Assembly (NCBI RefSeq): GCF_040802235.1
Contig: NC_133170.1
Coordinates: 201,001 to 265,000 of the forward strand
Direction of reading: 5' to 3'
Length of the DNA stretch: 64,000 nt
From: Manis javanica
Lineage: Eukaryota > Chordata > Mammalia > Pholidota > Manidae
How positions within the stretch are numbered: position 1 is the first letter of the stretch; each line of letters begins with the position of its first letter. Both the position numbers and the translations under genes were made by a program. Positions 13,035-26,990 of the stretch are shown here, piece after piece. The notes below the pieces were generated by a model that was not told where the DNA came from, did not search any database, and worked only from the letters and a program-made list of their open reading frames with translations.

Positions 13035-16000
13035 CTTCTGGAATATTTGCATGTTTAAACACTGGCTCTGAGGACAGGTTCAGAGATAAATTTGTGCCAT
13101 GGTGACGTTCAGTTTCACAGCTTGGTTAATATTAAACAAACATATCACAAACTGTGTCTTATTATGAGGTTATTTTCTGAGATTCCATAGGTCAGGGTCA
13201 AAACCTGCCATTTTCTAGCCTTTTGATGGTGCTAATCAATATTTAAACAAATTAAATAATGGTCTAAAAAACAGTGACAATACACTTCCAAAGCAAAAGG
13301 TGTTGGAGCTATTTTAATTTTGTGATCAGTTTTGCTCATGTCACATCACCCTTGTACATGAATGGCAGTGAAATACCTTTTATGTTTGCAAAGCATAATA
13401 TCAGTGATCTCATTTACCCTCAAGGCAACTTTGTAAAATGTCCTTTATTAGACCCAGTTCTAGAGAGAAAACTGAGTTCCAGAATATTTACTTCTTCAAA
13501 GATTTGTTAAATAGGAACCACACTAGGTTTTGAAGTTGGAGATACTTCTTTACATATACATAACAAATATTTACGTAATGTTTTCTGTGTGCCAGACACC
13601 TTCTAAATGTTCTACAAATGCCAACGAAATCATTCCTCACAGCAGCAGGGTGAGGCAGGTACTACTGTCATCTGCTTTTAAACAGATGAGACTGAGCTCG
13701 GAAATGGCAGAACTTGCCAGAAGCCAGGAGGCTAGTAAGTGGTGGGAGGGGACTTAGGGCAGGTAGGTGAGCCCCAGAATCTGCATGTGCCCCTGTGCTG
13801 CGCTGAGATGCAGAGTCTGCTCCTGAGGACTTCAGGGTCTAAACGGGCGGACGTGTGGACAAGCTGCCAGGGCAGTGTATGCGAATGACAGCACCGCTTG
13901 CCAGACGCCGGAGCAGCAGAGGGGAGGGAGGGGCTGGCTCTGGCTCGTCCCAGCCTCTCAGCTGGCAGGCAGATGGGACCAGATCTGAACCCTTGAATCT
14001 GGTCTCCAGAGTCGATGTGCTCTACATTTCACAGGAGAGCTCCTTATTTGACAAAAGGGTCTGGAATTACAGTGAGAAAACAATGTACTTAAAGGAGCAG
14101 AGCCTCTTGTAGGGGCCAAGGGCAGGCCACCCCAAAATGTACCTCTTTGGAAAGTGGACTATTTTGAGCTGAAGGCAACTGAGACCCTGTTGGTTCAAGA
14201 GAGGCTTTTCCCTTCCCTTAACTACCTCAAAAAATCTAAATTGGGGTCTTTCCTAAAATTAAGGTTACAAGTGATAAGTTTTGTCTGGATGGTCCGTCTG
14301 TATAGCAGGGCCAACAAGTATCAGCCTCTTACTGCCCTGTAAACTGCCCCCTCCCCCTTGAAGCCCCAGGCCCTGTCCTGTTTCCTCAGCTCAGGATGGC
14401 ATGTAAGCCTCATTTTCTTTGTCTTGGGACCTCTCATAGATGTGGGGTTCCTGTATGTACAGAATTAAATTTGATTTTACCTCATATAAATGTAATTCTT
14501 AGACCAGCAAGAAGAACCTTGAAGCACAGAGGAAAGTTTTTCATCCCCAACAATATGAACCAAAGATAAAAGCTGAGCTTTCTTGAATAGGAAAAAAAAA
14601 AAGCCCTAGAGTTCCTAACAGAATTAAGTGTAGACATAGGTTCAAACACAGACCTTGCTCTCATGGTATATATACATATGATACTCACAACACATATATA
14701 TGTAATTTAGTGTATATCAACTCAACTGTAAAGCCCCCCAGTTATTCTAAGGCTTGTGGTCAGTCAGAAAACACAGACTTAGTGTTCAGAAGTGACCAGA
14801 AAATCCAAGGACATGGAGACTTTGGGTGCTGAACATTGATCTGGGCACATAATAGATGTTTGATGATTACTTGCTGATTGAATAATTGATTGATTGAAAA
14901 CAGGGAGGGAAATAAAGACTAAGGACAATTCATCCAATTGTTCACCTTTTAATTTTGGTGAAAATATTGATGAGAATTAAAATATTTAGAATTATGACTT
15001 TATGTCAACATAAGAGAGTTTTATGTCCCACATGTCTCTATTGGACGACCACTTTGCTATTTCTTTGACTGCTATGTATGTGTGGCTACCAGCTATTCCA
15101 ACTACTTACATCTCCAACTTTTGCAGTCTCTAAACAGTGGCAAAAGATGCTCCACAGGAAGAAAGAAATAACTATTTGGCCAGTTTGAACTACAGTCCTG
15201 TTTGTAAGTGTATTTCTGCACATAGTAGGTCTCCAATAACTGAGGGCATGGATCTCATTTGCTGCCCAAAATGGTCCTGTTGTCACCCTAGGAATCACGT
15301 ACTCTTCTTCATAAATGAGAAAATGAGCCCCAGAGACTTCCCACTTGTTAGTTCCACAGCTGAGAAGTGGTAGAGAGCTTTCTGAGTGGTGACCCGGTGC
15401 CCAGCATGAGCAGACAAAGCAGGAAGAACAGCCTTTAGGTGTCGGAAACCCCCTCAGACAGATCGGACGGAATGAGGGGGGACAACGCGAAGCTCCTTCC
15501 AGGCTGCCTTTAATGTTCAAAGTCTTAAGCAAGCTTCAAAAGAAACGCACTGGCCTTTCAAACTCAGGAAAAGAGCACAAGCAAATCCACACATCGTCTG
15601 ATGCACTTGTAAATATCAGATCGCCCTCCTTCAATAGCAAGCGTCCGTCTTCCAATCGTCACTTACACTACACTAGAAACTGTAAAAAGGAATTGGGAGA
15701 ACACAGATGCTTGCAGATTAAGATGTACACAGTAATGGGTACATTACTCATATAATTTACTTAAGCATCAATCTTTTCTTGGATGTATTTGAAACAATTA
15801 AGTTTAAATATGTTGAACATTAGATTCTAACTTAAAAATATCTTCAAATATCTAGGAAAAAATAGAGAGTCAAGATTTCTATAGTTAAAAATTCAATTCC
15901 TGTAAGAGTTGGTATTCACTCCTTTCTTGTGTACTTTACATTATTTGGAGCAAATACTTCATGAACCTGAACTTTTCTGTTCTCAACCACATTATAGCAC

Positions 16001-16559
16001 AACATCCTGATGGTCCAAAAACAAAGCAGAGGCCCCGCCTCCTAAACATTCCCGGGGACGCACTGCAGGGGCACATCCCCTCGTGCTGCTGCCCTGGTGG
16101 CTTCACCGTCTGCCACGCCCTTTATTCACGATTTCCAGCGAGCACGTTTTCTTGCCTATCTGGAATGTTCGCAGTGCTCGGCTGCTGTTTGTTATGGACT
16201 CATCTGGACCGACCAGAGCACAGGAGAGACAATGCCCAGAGCCCCTTCGAGCCCACCCGTGGCCCTTCCCAGGCATCTCTCACCACTCGGGGACTCAGGC
16301 CGCCGGGAACAGCCTCTGCTCCTGCTGTCCCCCTACTTGTGGCCTGTGCCCTACCCATTTGCTCCTGGCTCGTTCCCATTGATTCAGTGTGAGCCCAGCT
16401 GTTACCTTCCCCGTTAAGTCTTCCCCACCCTTCCGAGCCAAGCTGGGTGCCGTACCCCTACCCCTACCCCACCATTTCCGCAAGTATCCCATCCAGGACA
16501 TGAGAGCATCATCATGACCCTTAAATGACAGGTTCCCTCTAGACACCTGGGCTGCTTCC

Positions 16560-16662
16560 ACAGAGTCTGGGCCCTGTTTGTTCTGTCGCCTCTTTCCTTA
16601 GCCCTTATCATAAGGTCTGGCACATAGGGGTTCAATAATATCTACTGAGTGAATAAATGACA
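16560..16662 (+). mobile_element. L2 3' end fragment
   Basis: AAGGTCTGGCACATAGGGGT, then TCAATAATATCTACTGAGTG and AATAAATGA are the L2 3' terminus in sense orientation. Confidence 0.6.
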
Positions 16663-16999
16663 ATGACTCCTTATTAGGCTCTAATAAAAATTGACTGTCT
16701 CATGGCATTATGAAAATAATACTGATATTCATTATCTCAACAGTATTTTGAGATCTATTAGAGCACCTCTCGCTGATGGGGAAAAAAATTTCTCCTTCCA
16801 GAACAAACTGGATTGTATAATTTTGTCTATACTCTAAATAATTTATAAGGGACTACTCAGAATTGAAGATTTTTTTGAGATTTGATTGTTGCCAGTCTAG
16901 CACCCAAAATCATCTCATTAAAAATAGATTTAGCTAGTGGTTAATGTCCAAGATTGGTTAACAACTGTGACAAAACCTAAGAGGAGACCTCATTGTTTT

Positions 17000-17335
17000 C
17001 GTTGCTTTCGTTTTTAATAATGTTTATTGTTTTTCTCATATTGAAAGTCATCCATGCTTTTTGAAGGTTAGTTGGCAAATACAGATGAGAGAAAAAAGAT
17101 GATTCATATTTCCACAGTTTGGAAATAACTACTATTCATATTGCAAAATATGTTCTTTCAGGCATTTTTCCTTTGCATATGTTTTTATATGTAATATATA
17201 TGATTTTAAAAACAACATGGGATCCTATTACTATTAGATTTTGTATCTTGCTTTTCACAATTTATATATTTCCCATAACCTTATTTTTCTTTGAATATTC
17301 TTTGCACACATGATTGGTAATTATTGCTTAATATC
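17000..17335 (-). mobile_element. LINE-derived fragment
   Basis: The sequence around TTCAGGCATTTTTCCTTTGC and TTGTATCTTGCTTTTCACAA resembles a widespread L1-type 3' region read in antisense. The assignment is from memory and approximate. Confidence 0.35.
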
Positions 17336-20300
17336 CTGGGAAGGCAGCTGTCCAGAAAGGGGCTGATGCATATGCATGAGCATCCACTTTCTCATGTCAT
17401 GATCAGCTCTGAACATAAGGAGCTACTTATAAAATATGATATATTTTAATATATCACAGGATCCATCCATTAGAATAATTATTACAATGTGTGTTGTTAA
17501 AGCCTCATAAATAAGTTCTGAGGAAAGATTCTGGATGCATGGATCAAACCAACGCCTTTAATAGAGACTTCATCACTATTTGATACTGTGAACATGTCAT
17601 ACCGTGGGCCAGGTATTGGTGAATACTAAGCAAGGTAAACAAGCTAGAGATTGTTTACAGCTTATCTAAACTGGCTGTCTGGACACACTTGAATTCATCC
17701 CCAAACCAAAATGTGCCATCTGCCAGAATGTCCTATGTCCCCTTCTCTGCTCCTGTCCTGCTGAATGAGTTAAGACTGTTACTTTATCTGAGTCAGCTTT
17801 CCTGTATTTAAAGAAAGACTTGTACCACCACGTTGATAGCCAGCCCTTCAGGAATCACAATGCCACTCAAGCAACCACGAGGTCGGTCTTGCTGTGCTAG
17901 GCACAGGGGAGTGTCAGTCAGCAAGCCCCGTGAGGCTCTGTGAGCACCGTGGCCAGCCCCACGGAGAGACGAGCTCCCTGGGCTCGGCAGAGACCTGACT
18001 CGGGCAATCCTCTGAGCCCCCTGAAAAGTCTGTTGTCAGCTATAGTGTCTCACTGCCCATTCTTCTGGAGACGCTAGATTGTGGACAGGTGTTCCCTGCT
18101 TCCGTCTGAGTAGGACACTGACAAGACCAACCTGCTGGTATCAGTTGTTAACAAGGACACTGACTCTTTGGAAGCCCAGGTGGGCTATCACCTAGGAAAG
18201 CCCCCCCCGTTTGGGACCCTGCAGAGAGCTGCTCTGCCTCCTGTTGTCTCTACCCCATCCAGCCTAGCCGTGCAGCCTGCTGGCTCATAGTTTGAGGGAC
18301 TGTTGGGAGTTCAAATTCAAGCACGAGGACCCTATGCTTACCATGTCCAAGCACTGGTGAAATTACAAAATCAAAATGCAAACAAACTGTCCTGGTAGGG
18401 AATTTGCTTTTAAAGGAGAGGGATGGGTGGGAATCTGAGAGAGAGCAACTGAAATTAATGTACCGTGGCCCCAAAAGACTGTAATTTTTTAAAACCATCA
18501 ATTGCTATTAATTAGAAAGGCAGATGACTCAACCTAGCACTGTATTAATTCTGTACAAAGAATGTAAATTAATAAGGTGATTCAGTTGTTTAGGAAGTAT
18601 TGTCATAATTATCTTAGTTATAACAGATCACTGTTATAATTGTTATATACATATCTTAGCACATTTTAAAGGGTAGGAATCATTCCTTAAAGCAAACTCT
18701 CAGAAGCTCTAAGTATCACTTAGAATTTCTGTACATTATCAGTGTTGTAATTGTCCACAAGCCTCACAGACCTTCATATTCCCCCTCGCTGGGATACATT
18801 AGCTTAAGCAGAAACCTAGACCAGACTTGGGAAACTTTTTGCACATCATTTCAATGCGGAATCAAGAAATAAAATTGACAAAGATTTGAATTGCTTGAAA
18901 GGTGAAAGGCAGGGAACAAAATATAATTGACAAAATGAACTGTTTTCTACCTAGTTTTTTGGTCAGCTAATGTTGAAAAGAATTTTGATTTAAGTTTGTG
19001 GCAAAAATCAGTAAGTTTGTCAACCTGCACCAAACTTGTTTGCTAATTTTGCAACATAGTAGTTGACTATTCAAACATTTCCCAAGTGCTCCCTTATATA
19101 GTTGTAAAGGTGGTTAAGGCGGGTTGAAGAGAGGAGGTGCCAACAGCTGAGCAATGGTTACTGCATTTTTCTTGGTCAGGGAGATTTTTACAGCAGAAAA
19201 GCAAGGCCTCTTCTAGGGCCTGTGCTGAGAAGCCCACTGGGGCCTCATATTTGAGAGGGCCTCAAATTTATTGCCATTTGTATTGTATGTAATGTTAGTT
19301 AAAGTGTTATTTGGTTAAATAGTACATTGAAAATATACTATAATTTAGTAACCCTGTTTTGGATTTTAGAAATGTTTAAAGATATTTGGAGCCTCAAAAA
19401 TAGTGGTGCCCTAAACTTCCATCAGAGAAGCTCTGCTGAGTGGGAATTAGAAAATTTCTCATCTTTACTTCTGTTTACAATTAATTTATGTGTCTCTTTT
19501 GAGTAATACTCAATTTTATCTTTTTATTTTGTAAATTGAGGTGAATAATTATATAACCGTGCAGAGAGCTACCCACACCACACCTAAGCTTTCAGCACAC
19601 GTGATACAAAGAAGGCACAAGTGCAAGCGTGTGAGCCCAGCTCACTTTCAGGACGACATGGAATTCTGCTCCCTGGATGATTTAGGATGATTTCTGTAAC
19701 ATTGCTGTATGGATGTCTTTTTCTATTTTGCATGCATCCATATTAAGAGAGATAAAATGAAGAATTTGGAATGCCAAAGCATGACATTGAAAAAGATCAC
19801 AAATTCTCTTCAACACTGTAAGCCTGAAAACCAAAAGCCAGAGAGTAAACTCTACGTTAAAAAAAGTAATTAAAATCTTGTTTCTAATTGCAGTTGCCTA
19901 GTATCTTCCGTTTTTAGGACTGACGTGGTCCATCAGGTAGACATTTACCTGCAACACCGTACAAAACAGTCGCATCCATGTGAGCGCTGTCCGTATTTGG
20001 AGGCGCCAATACTGGCTGTAGGATGAGGAGAGTCATTAGAGCATTGGGACTTGATCTCCCTTATTAGAGTTTGAGTTTAAGACTCTAAAGATGAAAGCCA
20101 TAAAAAGTAACTCTTGGAGAATAAAGCGTCACCAAAACAATGCAGTGTAGAGAAGATAAAAAACAGAAGAAAAAGGCAGGAGACCTAAAGGGAAATTGAA
20201 GCAGAAATGAAGAAAAGCAATAGAATGCAGATCCAAAGGCAATACAAAAATCATTAAAAGTTAGGTAATTTGTTTCTTAGCTATCACTGTTTCTACCCAT

Positions 20301-23300
20301 CTTCTTCCAGTTTGGTTATAATCAGATTCTATTTCCAAGTATTTTTGTCCCATGACTAAAATTAGAAATTTGGGTACAGTCATGATGGGAACAAGAGGTT
20401 ATCTTCCCCAGTACCATTGCAAAATGCCATGATGATCTGGCTGAGGATTTTTTTTTTAATTGTTGACCAATTTCAACTTGATCCAGCTGGAACTTTCTCT
20501 TTGAAAACACCACTAAAGGTAGAAATTTTAAACAAAATGATCAGTAATTATAAATATGGACAAGAAAAACTCCCATTCAATGCCTAGATACGATCTTTAT
20601 CACTTTGTATTGAACCACCAATTTTGTACTTTCAATACATAAATATGGGGATGTACCTTCTAGGACCTTACCTGTACTATTTGAAAATCATTGCCACGGA
20701 CTGATGATAGGGATAAGTGGATGAGCTATTACCATATATCTCTTGCTAAAGAAAAATGAAGCTTTTATTGCAAGTTTCTTGTTTCTCATAGAATGATCAC
20801 ATAAAATTCATAGTGTGTATCGTGAACTGGCAAAGGTAGTAAATAGAAATAGTACAAGTCAGACTCCCATTGACTCCAGTTTGAATCCCTTCTATCTGCC
20901 TTTTCTTCTGTCCTCATGCTCAGACAGGCAGACGTCACCAAAGCCCAGCTACCATCCAGCATCCCCACCCCCTCCCTGTCCCCACTCTCCATTTCCACCC
21001 CATCATCCCACCTGTGTCCCTTTCCTGCTTTTTTTATTTTCCTCAGCAGCTTTGAAAAGATCCCCATGGCAAAAAAACCCGAGTTCCCCACAGGCGACAC
21101 CCTCTGCAGTCTGCACTCTACTCCGTTCTGTTCTGTCTGCCCAGAAAGTGTCCACTGCTGCCTGACAGCGTCTCACCAGAGCGGAAGGCGCCGCAGCGGG
21201 GCCACAGTCTTGCCCAGGTTGCTTCTCTCTTTGCCCTCTGTTTACTGGAATCTCATCTGGACTTTTCAGGCCCTTGTCAAGGTCCATGGGTGCCCTGGAG
21301 CCTTCCTCTGGGGCTCTTCACCCTCTGGAGTCCTGGGACATACTGCGCAGTTATACTGACATTCTTCATTACCCACATTTTTCATTTAATGCATGTTTTA
21401 AAGTCTGTATATATTCTGTCCGTTACCTCCCTCTACAGGGATTCTTGTACCACATCAGAGCCTCACTGAACATGTTACATTTGCCATGTTTTAAAAATCA
21501 AAAGAGCATAAATCTATTAACAAATATACATGAAATTACATCATGATGATTTTAAGAAATATTTAGAACATTAAACTGTAACATTTAAGTCTGGTTTCCT
21601 TGTGAAAAAAAAGTCATAGCGAGTTTTGTCAAGACTAGACCATACATTTCTTCATCGATTTTGGCATGTCTAAACACGTCAAATACAGCAGGGAGAAAAT
21701 AGTCAAATGGCCAAGTTCCTAAGCTTTTTTAATTCAGCTAACTTTTATCAAACTAATTTTCATGTGTATATTTGATTTTTGAGCAAATGGTAGGAAAGTC
21801 TGTGGTAAGAATTTTGCAATTAGAATACATGCAAAAGAAACATATGACCCTTCATAGTCTCTTATGTGTGCTTTTTACTCTAACATGCTAATTTACTGTA
21901 ATTACTGCATATATCTGAAGAAGATCAGAATTATAAAGAAGCCAAAACTTAAAATTTCAGGAGAGGTAAAACTTTAGGAATTTATGCATTTATCTCCACC
22001 TTATTTTAGATAAAAATATCATGAGAGTACATTCATTCTTTTTAGTTGACCCACCATTAAATGGAATTTTATTAGAATACAAGTATTTAATTTTCTAACA
22101 ATTAGGCACAGGTTTTTGCTTGCTTAATCTTATACTCATCTGGTAATTTTGCAAACAAAAAGAAATCTGAAGTTGCAAAGATCACAATTAAATTATGGAG
22201 GTAACTTGAAAAGGAATATTCTTTAAATTTCCCTGAAATTAAAATGAGTGTATTTGCTACAATTTTTCCATAGACCTTAGTAATTTTTATCTGATAAAAA
22301 ATAAAACTACTACATAACTTTAAAAAATAAAGAATATACTATGAGACAAATACAAGTAAATATACCATATTAGGTAATAGACCAAACTGGCACATTTGAA
22401 AAGGAAAAGAAAAATGGGTAACTGGACACTTTGTGTAGCGTTCAATGTCTTGCATTAGCTTAAGCATTTCCCACTCAACAATGTTTAGATCTTTTTTTTT
22501 TTTAATAGAAACCGGGAACTGACACAACTGTTACAATCTAGCATTTCTTCTGATTGGTTATCAGATTGCCATTCAAGTCATAAATATTTAAAAGGCAAAG
22601 TATCCTTAATTCTGGATTGATTTTTTAATGTTTTCTCATCTCACTTTCAGAAGGATTAAGTGATACATTTTCATGACAGATCATTTGCCAACACATTTCA
22701 GCTTTTCCTCTAATATTTGGAAAGCCAGTAGATTTTTTTGAAAGGAGGGAAATGTCCACTTAGAAATTCTTTAAAAACTCCAGAGTATTGCTTGCTCAGC
22801 CTATCACCTTTGGAATGGGAACAGTGGCTGATAAATCTATGATTTTCAGCTGCACAGTGCCTGGAGTAACCTGGCACCATGTGAAGTGTCTATTATCCTG
22901 TAAAATGTCCTCTGAATAAGTCAACAATCCAAAAGAAAACTTTTCTGCTATATATTTTCTATGCATCCTGATGATATTTCATAAAAAACCTGACCCCATA
23001 ATTATTATTGTTACTATATTTTACTTTGCCTTAATTTCATAAACCTTTCTAAAAAATTAACATTTCTGAATTTATCAGTCCACCAACCTGTAGCAACTTG
23101 ATACAGAGTGATACCAATCAAGGTAAAACTTTCATTGAGTAATTTGTTGCATAAAAGCCAAAATTCTAAAAGCAAATAGAAATTGGTGTAACCAATGTTT
23201 AATCCAAATGTTCAGCAGTAAACTGATTTAGCTTCTCTTTTTTTTTTAAAAGCTGACGCAAGTTGGACAGAGGGACGGTGGGAGGTGTTGGGGTGGGGTG

Positions 23301-25721
23301 GTGGTGGCGATTGGCTTGTCTCATTCACGCCCACTAGTCTTTAAATCATTGTCTAGATACCCAAAGGTTCTTATGTCAACTCTGTTACAGGGGTCTGCCA
23401 TTCTAAACAATTCCAGAAAAATTACCTGGGACTGGATGAATGATTAAGGTAAAGTTGTCTTTTACCTTATAAAATAACATGAATATTTGCAGTGTTAAAA
23501 TAATGCTTCTTTTTTGAAACTACTATCTGGGGAAATTTTTTCTCACTTTAGAAAAGATAAATTCAGTATAATATCAGCCACTGGAAGTATTTACCCAGAT
23601 CCTGATTACAGTTTTCTTCTGCAGATGATTTTAGGTTTGAGCATGAAATTAGGAAAGTGCATAATAGGAAAGGGGAGCATTGCAAAAACCAGCAGGCAGC
23701 AGTGTTTAGTTGTTTACATTTCCTAGTTCATTACTGAATAGAATGAAGAATTGACATAGTTTGTCTCAGGAAAAAATATACAGTTGTAGAAGTGTATTCC
23801 CAATGCTGTAACATTAAAGATGCTGTCTTGAAAGCAAAACCAATCGGAGGAGGAGCATCACAGAGTCAGAACAGATGTGAATGGCTAAGGGTTTGGGCTG
23901 CACATTGTCAAATGAAAAAGAAAAAGCTGTGTCTTACCTTTGTCTTCTTATATGACCATTTTAATGAAGAAGTATTGTTAGAACAAATTTACTGGAAGAA
24001 ATTGAGATATTTAATAGAATATAAGCATAGCCATAGATTCTGAAGGACTGGAATCAATTATCTAAAAATAGAGCTATACTCCTCAAATTTATGAATCAGA
24101 ATTCCAGGTGGATTTACATATCTCATTTTTGGAGCATCTTACAGAGCCTACAATAATATTTTAAATTAATTTCCCAGGTAACAAAACTAAGAGTGTTTTG
24201 TAATTCAGTGAAAAAATATTTGAACTGATAATGTATATCATATTCACAGACAGTTGGCTAAAAGAAGTTATTTTTGACATACTAAAGAAATTTAGGTGTG
24301 TTTTCTCAAAGAGACTGCCACTTATTTTACAAACCAAGATCCTCCAGCCATTCAAATTTATAATTAGATAATGTTTTAGGATTTTCTTGGAAGTCTGCAT
24401 ACTTAATCTCCAAAGAAGTATGTCAATAATATTTAGGTATTGGAAATGTAGTTTTGAGAGCTAAATTCGAGTTTTCTTTACCCATGATATACAGTATACT
24501 TTAAGAGTTATCAAAGCTCTTACTTTTAATATATGAGTTACTTTAAAGAAAGTGAAGTATTTATATCCAGAAGATAAAAGTACCTCTGAGGGTGGTCCAG
24601 TATCTATTATATAGAATAAGGACATTCTGGAATTTACTGCATTCACAATTACGGACAGGTTATTAAATATCATACATCAACATGTTAGCATAAAGAGTTT
24701 ACTGTGTTGACATCATATGTTATGTGTCCTTGTACATTTCTAGAAACTGCATTCAGGCAAATAGAAAGTAAAACTTATGCAGGAATTTAGGATGTTTCAT
24801 AATGTTTAAGATGACTGGAGAATCTCTTTTGCTCTTCTGAGAACAGAGCTAGAAAGGTTGTAAGCAAAATAACATTCAGATTTTTTGAATAGTCCTTATA
24901 CCTCATCAAATGGCTGCTTTAATTCTTACATTAGCAAGCATGTAAAATCCTTTACAAAGGGAAAAGACCTCAGCATCGGGTTATTTACTCTCACTTTCCT
25001 AGTTCTACCTGGATATCGTCTCTAAGCTATGTCTGAGTAAAGGAAAGGAATAGAAGGGCTGATATATTAGCACCAGCAAGAAGAGGTAGGCAGGTAGATA
25101 TGGTTTTAATGTTACTGGCAGTTTCTTTTTTAAGATGTACCTCAGACTGAATGATACTGAATATTTTTATGGAAGTGAATTTGAGAAATCATGCCACAGA
25201 CTAACAAGCTATCTGACAGTTTCTGACTAGAATGGCATTGTTGGGAAAACTGTTAAAAAGAATTTAATATAAAGGTAATATTAGACTAGTTTCATTGTCA
25301 AAACTATGATAATTCATCTAAGGTACACTTTGGATGTGGACTTAAATCAGTTCCTTGGATGCAATAAGTTGCACCACCAGCTACTCCCCACTTGCTCAAA
25401 CAGAGTAAATGGCATGTGAGGTTTCCTGCTTCACAAACTTGGATTTCAGAGTAGATTCATCAGAACTGGGTTGGCATGAAGATGACAGCAATGGTGGAAA
25501 ATGTTTTGGCGATGTTAGCTCCCTTTTCACTTTCCCTTATCAGGTAAAATAAATGTTTGCAGTGACCAGGGAAGGTCAGAACTTTTGCCTCTTGACTCAA
25601 GGACAGTTGTGCTTTCTAGTTTGGTGTCTTTCTTTGACGTGGAACTACCTAAGTAAAATACAGGAACTTTTCTTTTTTAAGAATCTTGCATCCTGACTTT
25701 CTTAGATGCCTGTTCAAAGAA
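17336..25721. other. No gene recognised
   Basis: A long AT-rich stretch, probably the 5' noncoding intron of SLC38A4 or sequence upstream of it. A GC-richer, C-rich patch at about 20930-21330 has overlapping ORFs on both strands without domain-like content. A G-rich run is at 23270-23310. I cannot identify a noncoding exon here. Confidence 0.45.
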
Positions 25722-25736
25722 CAAGACATAATGTTT

Positions 25737-25874
25737 TTTTTAATTAAGGTATCACTGATATACACTCTTATGAAGGTTTCACAAGAAAAACAATGTGGTT
25801 ATTACATTCACCCTTATTAACAAGGTCCCCCCCCACCCCATTGCAGTCACTGTCTATCAGTGTAGTAAGATGCC
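25737..25874 (-). mobile_element. Young 5'-truncated L1 3' end with 15-bp target-site duplication
   Basis: CAAGACATAATGTTT occurs exactly at 25722-25736 and 25875-25889 and brackets a 138-bp insert. The insert's left end is a T-run (a poly(A) tail on the minus strand), followed by ATTAAGGTATCACTGATATA. The perfect duplication and short tail show target-primed reverse transcription. The insert resembles L1 3' ends I associate with pangolin assemblies. Confidence 0.85.
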
Positions 25875-26329
25875 CAAGACATAATGTTTAATATCTGGAA
25901 TTTAGATGTATGGAATCAGCCTTTAGGACATTTAGATATCCAAACATTCATTTGTTGAAACAAAGTCTTCTGAGAGTGATAGCATTCCAAATATGTTTGT
26001 CTCATGCTTTGATTTTGCATGTTGAGTGAGTTTAAGCAATAGTGCAAATGAACTCTGCAGTACAGTATCCAGTGTGTCTGCGAGATCACTTTGCATCAGA
26101 GCAGCTCAGTGGCACTGGATAGAAAGGCTGCAGAAAGTCCTATCAAACCACATTTGATTTTTCTTTTTGAATAACTTTGAATATTATTTGCACAATAAAG
26201 CTGCTCTTTCTCCTGGTAACCAGAGGGAAATATTCCCATTTCACTTTGAAATACCAACCTATAAAGGTTTAACGAGAATGCATACTTGGATGTATAAAGG
26301 GGACCATATTAAGTTGCCTCAGTTTTAGT

Positions 26330-26990
26330 AGAATGTGCACCTGGCCTTGTGCCAGATGCTGGGAATATGTAGAGCCCACAACTCCACACTGCTGCCACCT
26401 TCATAAAGCTTCTGCCTAGTGGGGGAGATGGTTACTTACCAATAATCACTAAACTGAAATGTCAGTGCAAAGTGTAGTAAGTACAGAGAAGGAGCAGAGA
26501 ACATGCCTCGAGAGCGTGTATTTGGGGGTGTAGTTTAGATGCAGGGCTTCTCGGACCACATGGCATTTAAGGCTTTTTTTCAGGTTCTTTTAGTTAACTT
26601 TGCAGGCACTTGGGCTAAGAATGTGGGGAGGAGCATTCCAGGTAGAGGGAACAGCATGTTAAAAGGTCCTGAGGTGGCAACAAGGAAGTGAAGGATGCCC
26701 AGTGTACAGTGAGTGGGGGTGATTCCATCTTGGACTAACGAGCTACGTCTGGGTGAAAGGAGGCAGCACTTTATAGCCTACTGGGAAATTTCACTTTGTC
26801 CTTAAAAAATGATGACGAAATCATTGTGCGGCCTCTGTAGTTGGTCTTTTGAAATAACAGTGGTCAGGGAGAGAGGATTTTTAAAGTGTTAAAAGAAGGA
26901 TTGATGAGACTTGGTGATAGATTGGATGCGAGTATGGGGGTTTGGGGTAAAGGATGGGAGGTGTCAATACTGGTGGCCAGAGTCCTCTCC
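26330..26990 (-). mobile_element. L2 fragment, about 650 bp
   Basis: The + strand reads as the reverse complement of L2: GTGCCAGATGCTGGGAATAT, GCCTAGTGGGGGAGATGG, AGGAGCATTCCAGGTAGAGG, AAGGTCCTGAGGTGGC and later GATAGATTGGATGCGAGT. The internal order is that expected from the L2 3' end inward. Confidence 0.65.

Larger units (their letters stand above)
9236..16500. other. No gene recognised; scattered MIR fragments
   Basis: The region is mostly AT-rich. MIR-like minus-strand cores lie at about 13395-13510, 13560-13750 and 15190-15375 (AATGAGAAAATGAGCCCCAG). A MIR or L2 tail is at about 14830-14885. A GC-richer patch at 16010-16420 has overlapping ORFs in several frames but nothing protein-like. 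Confidence 0.5.
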
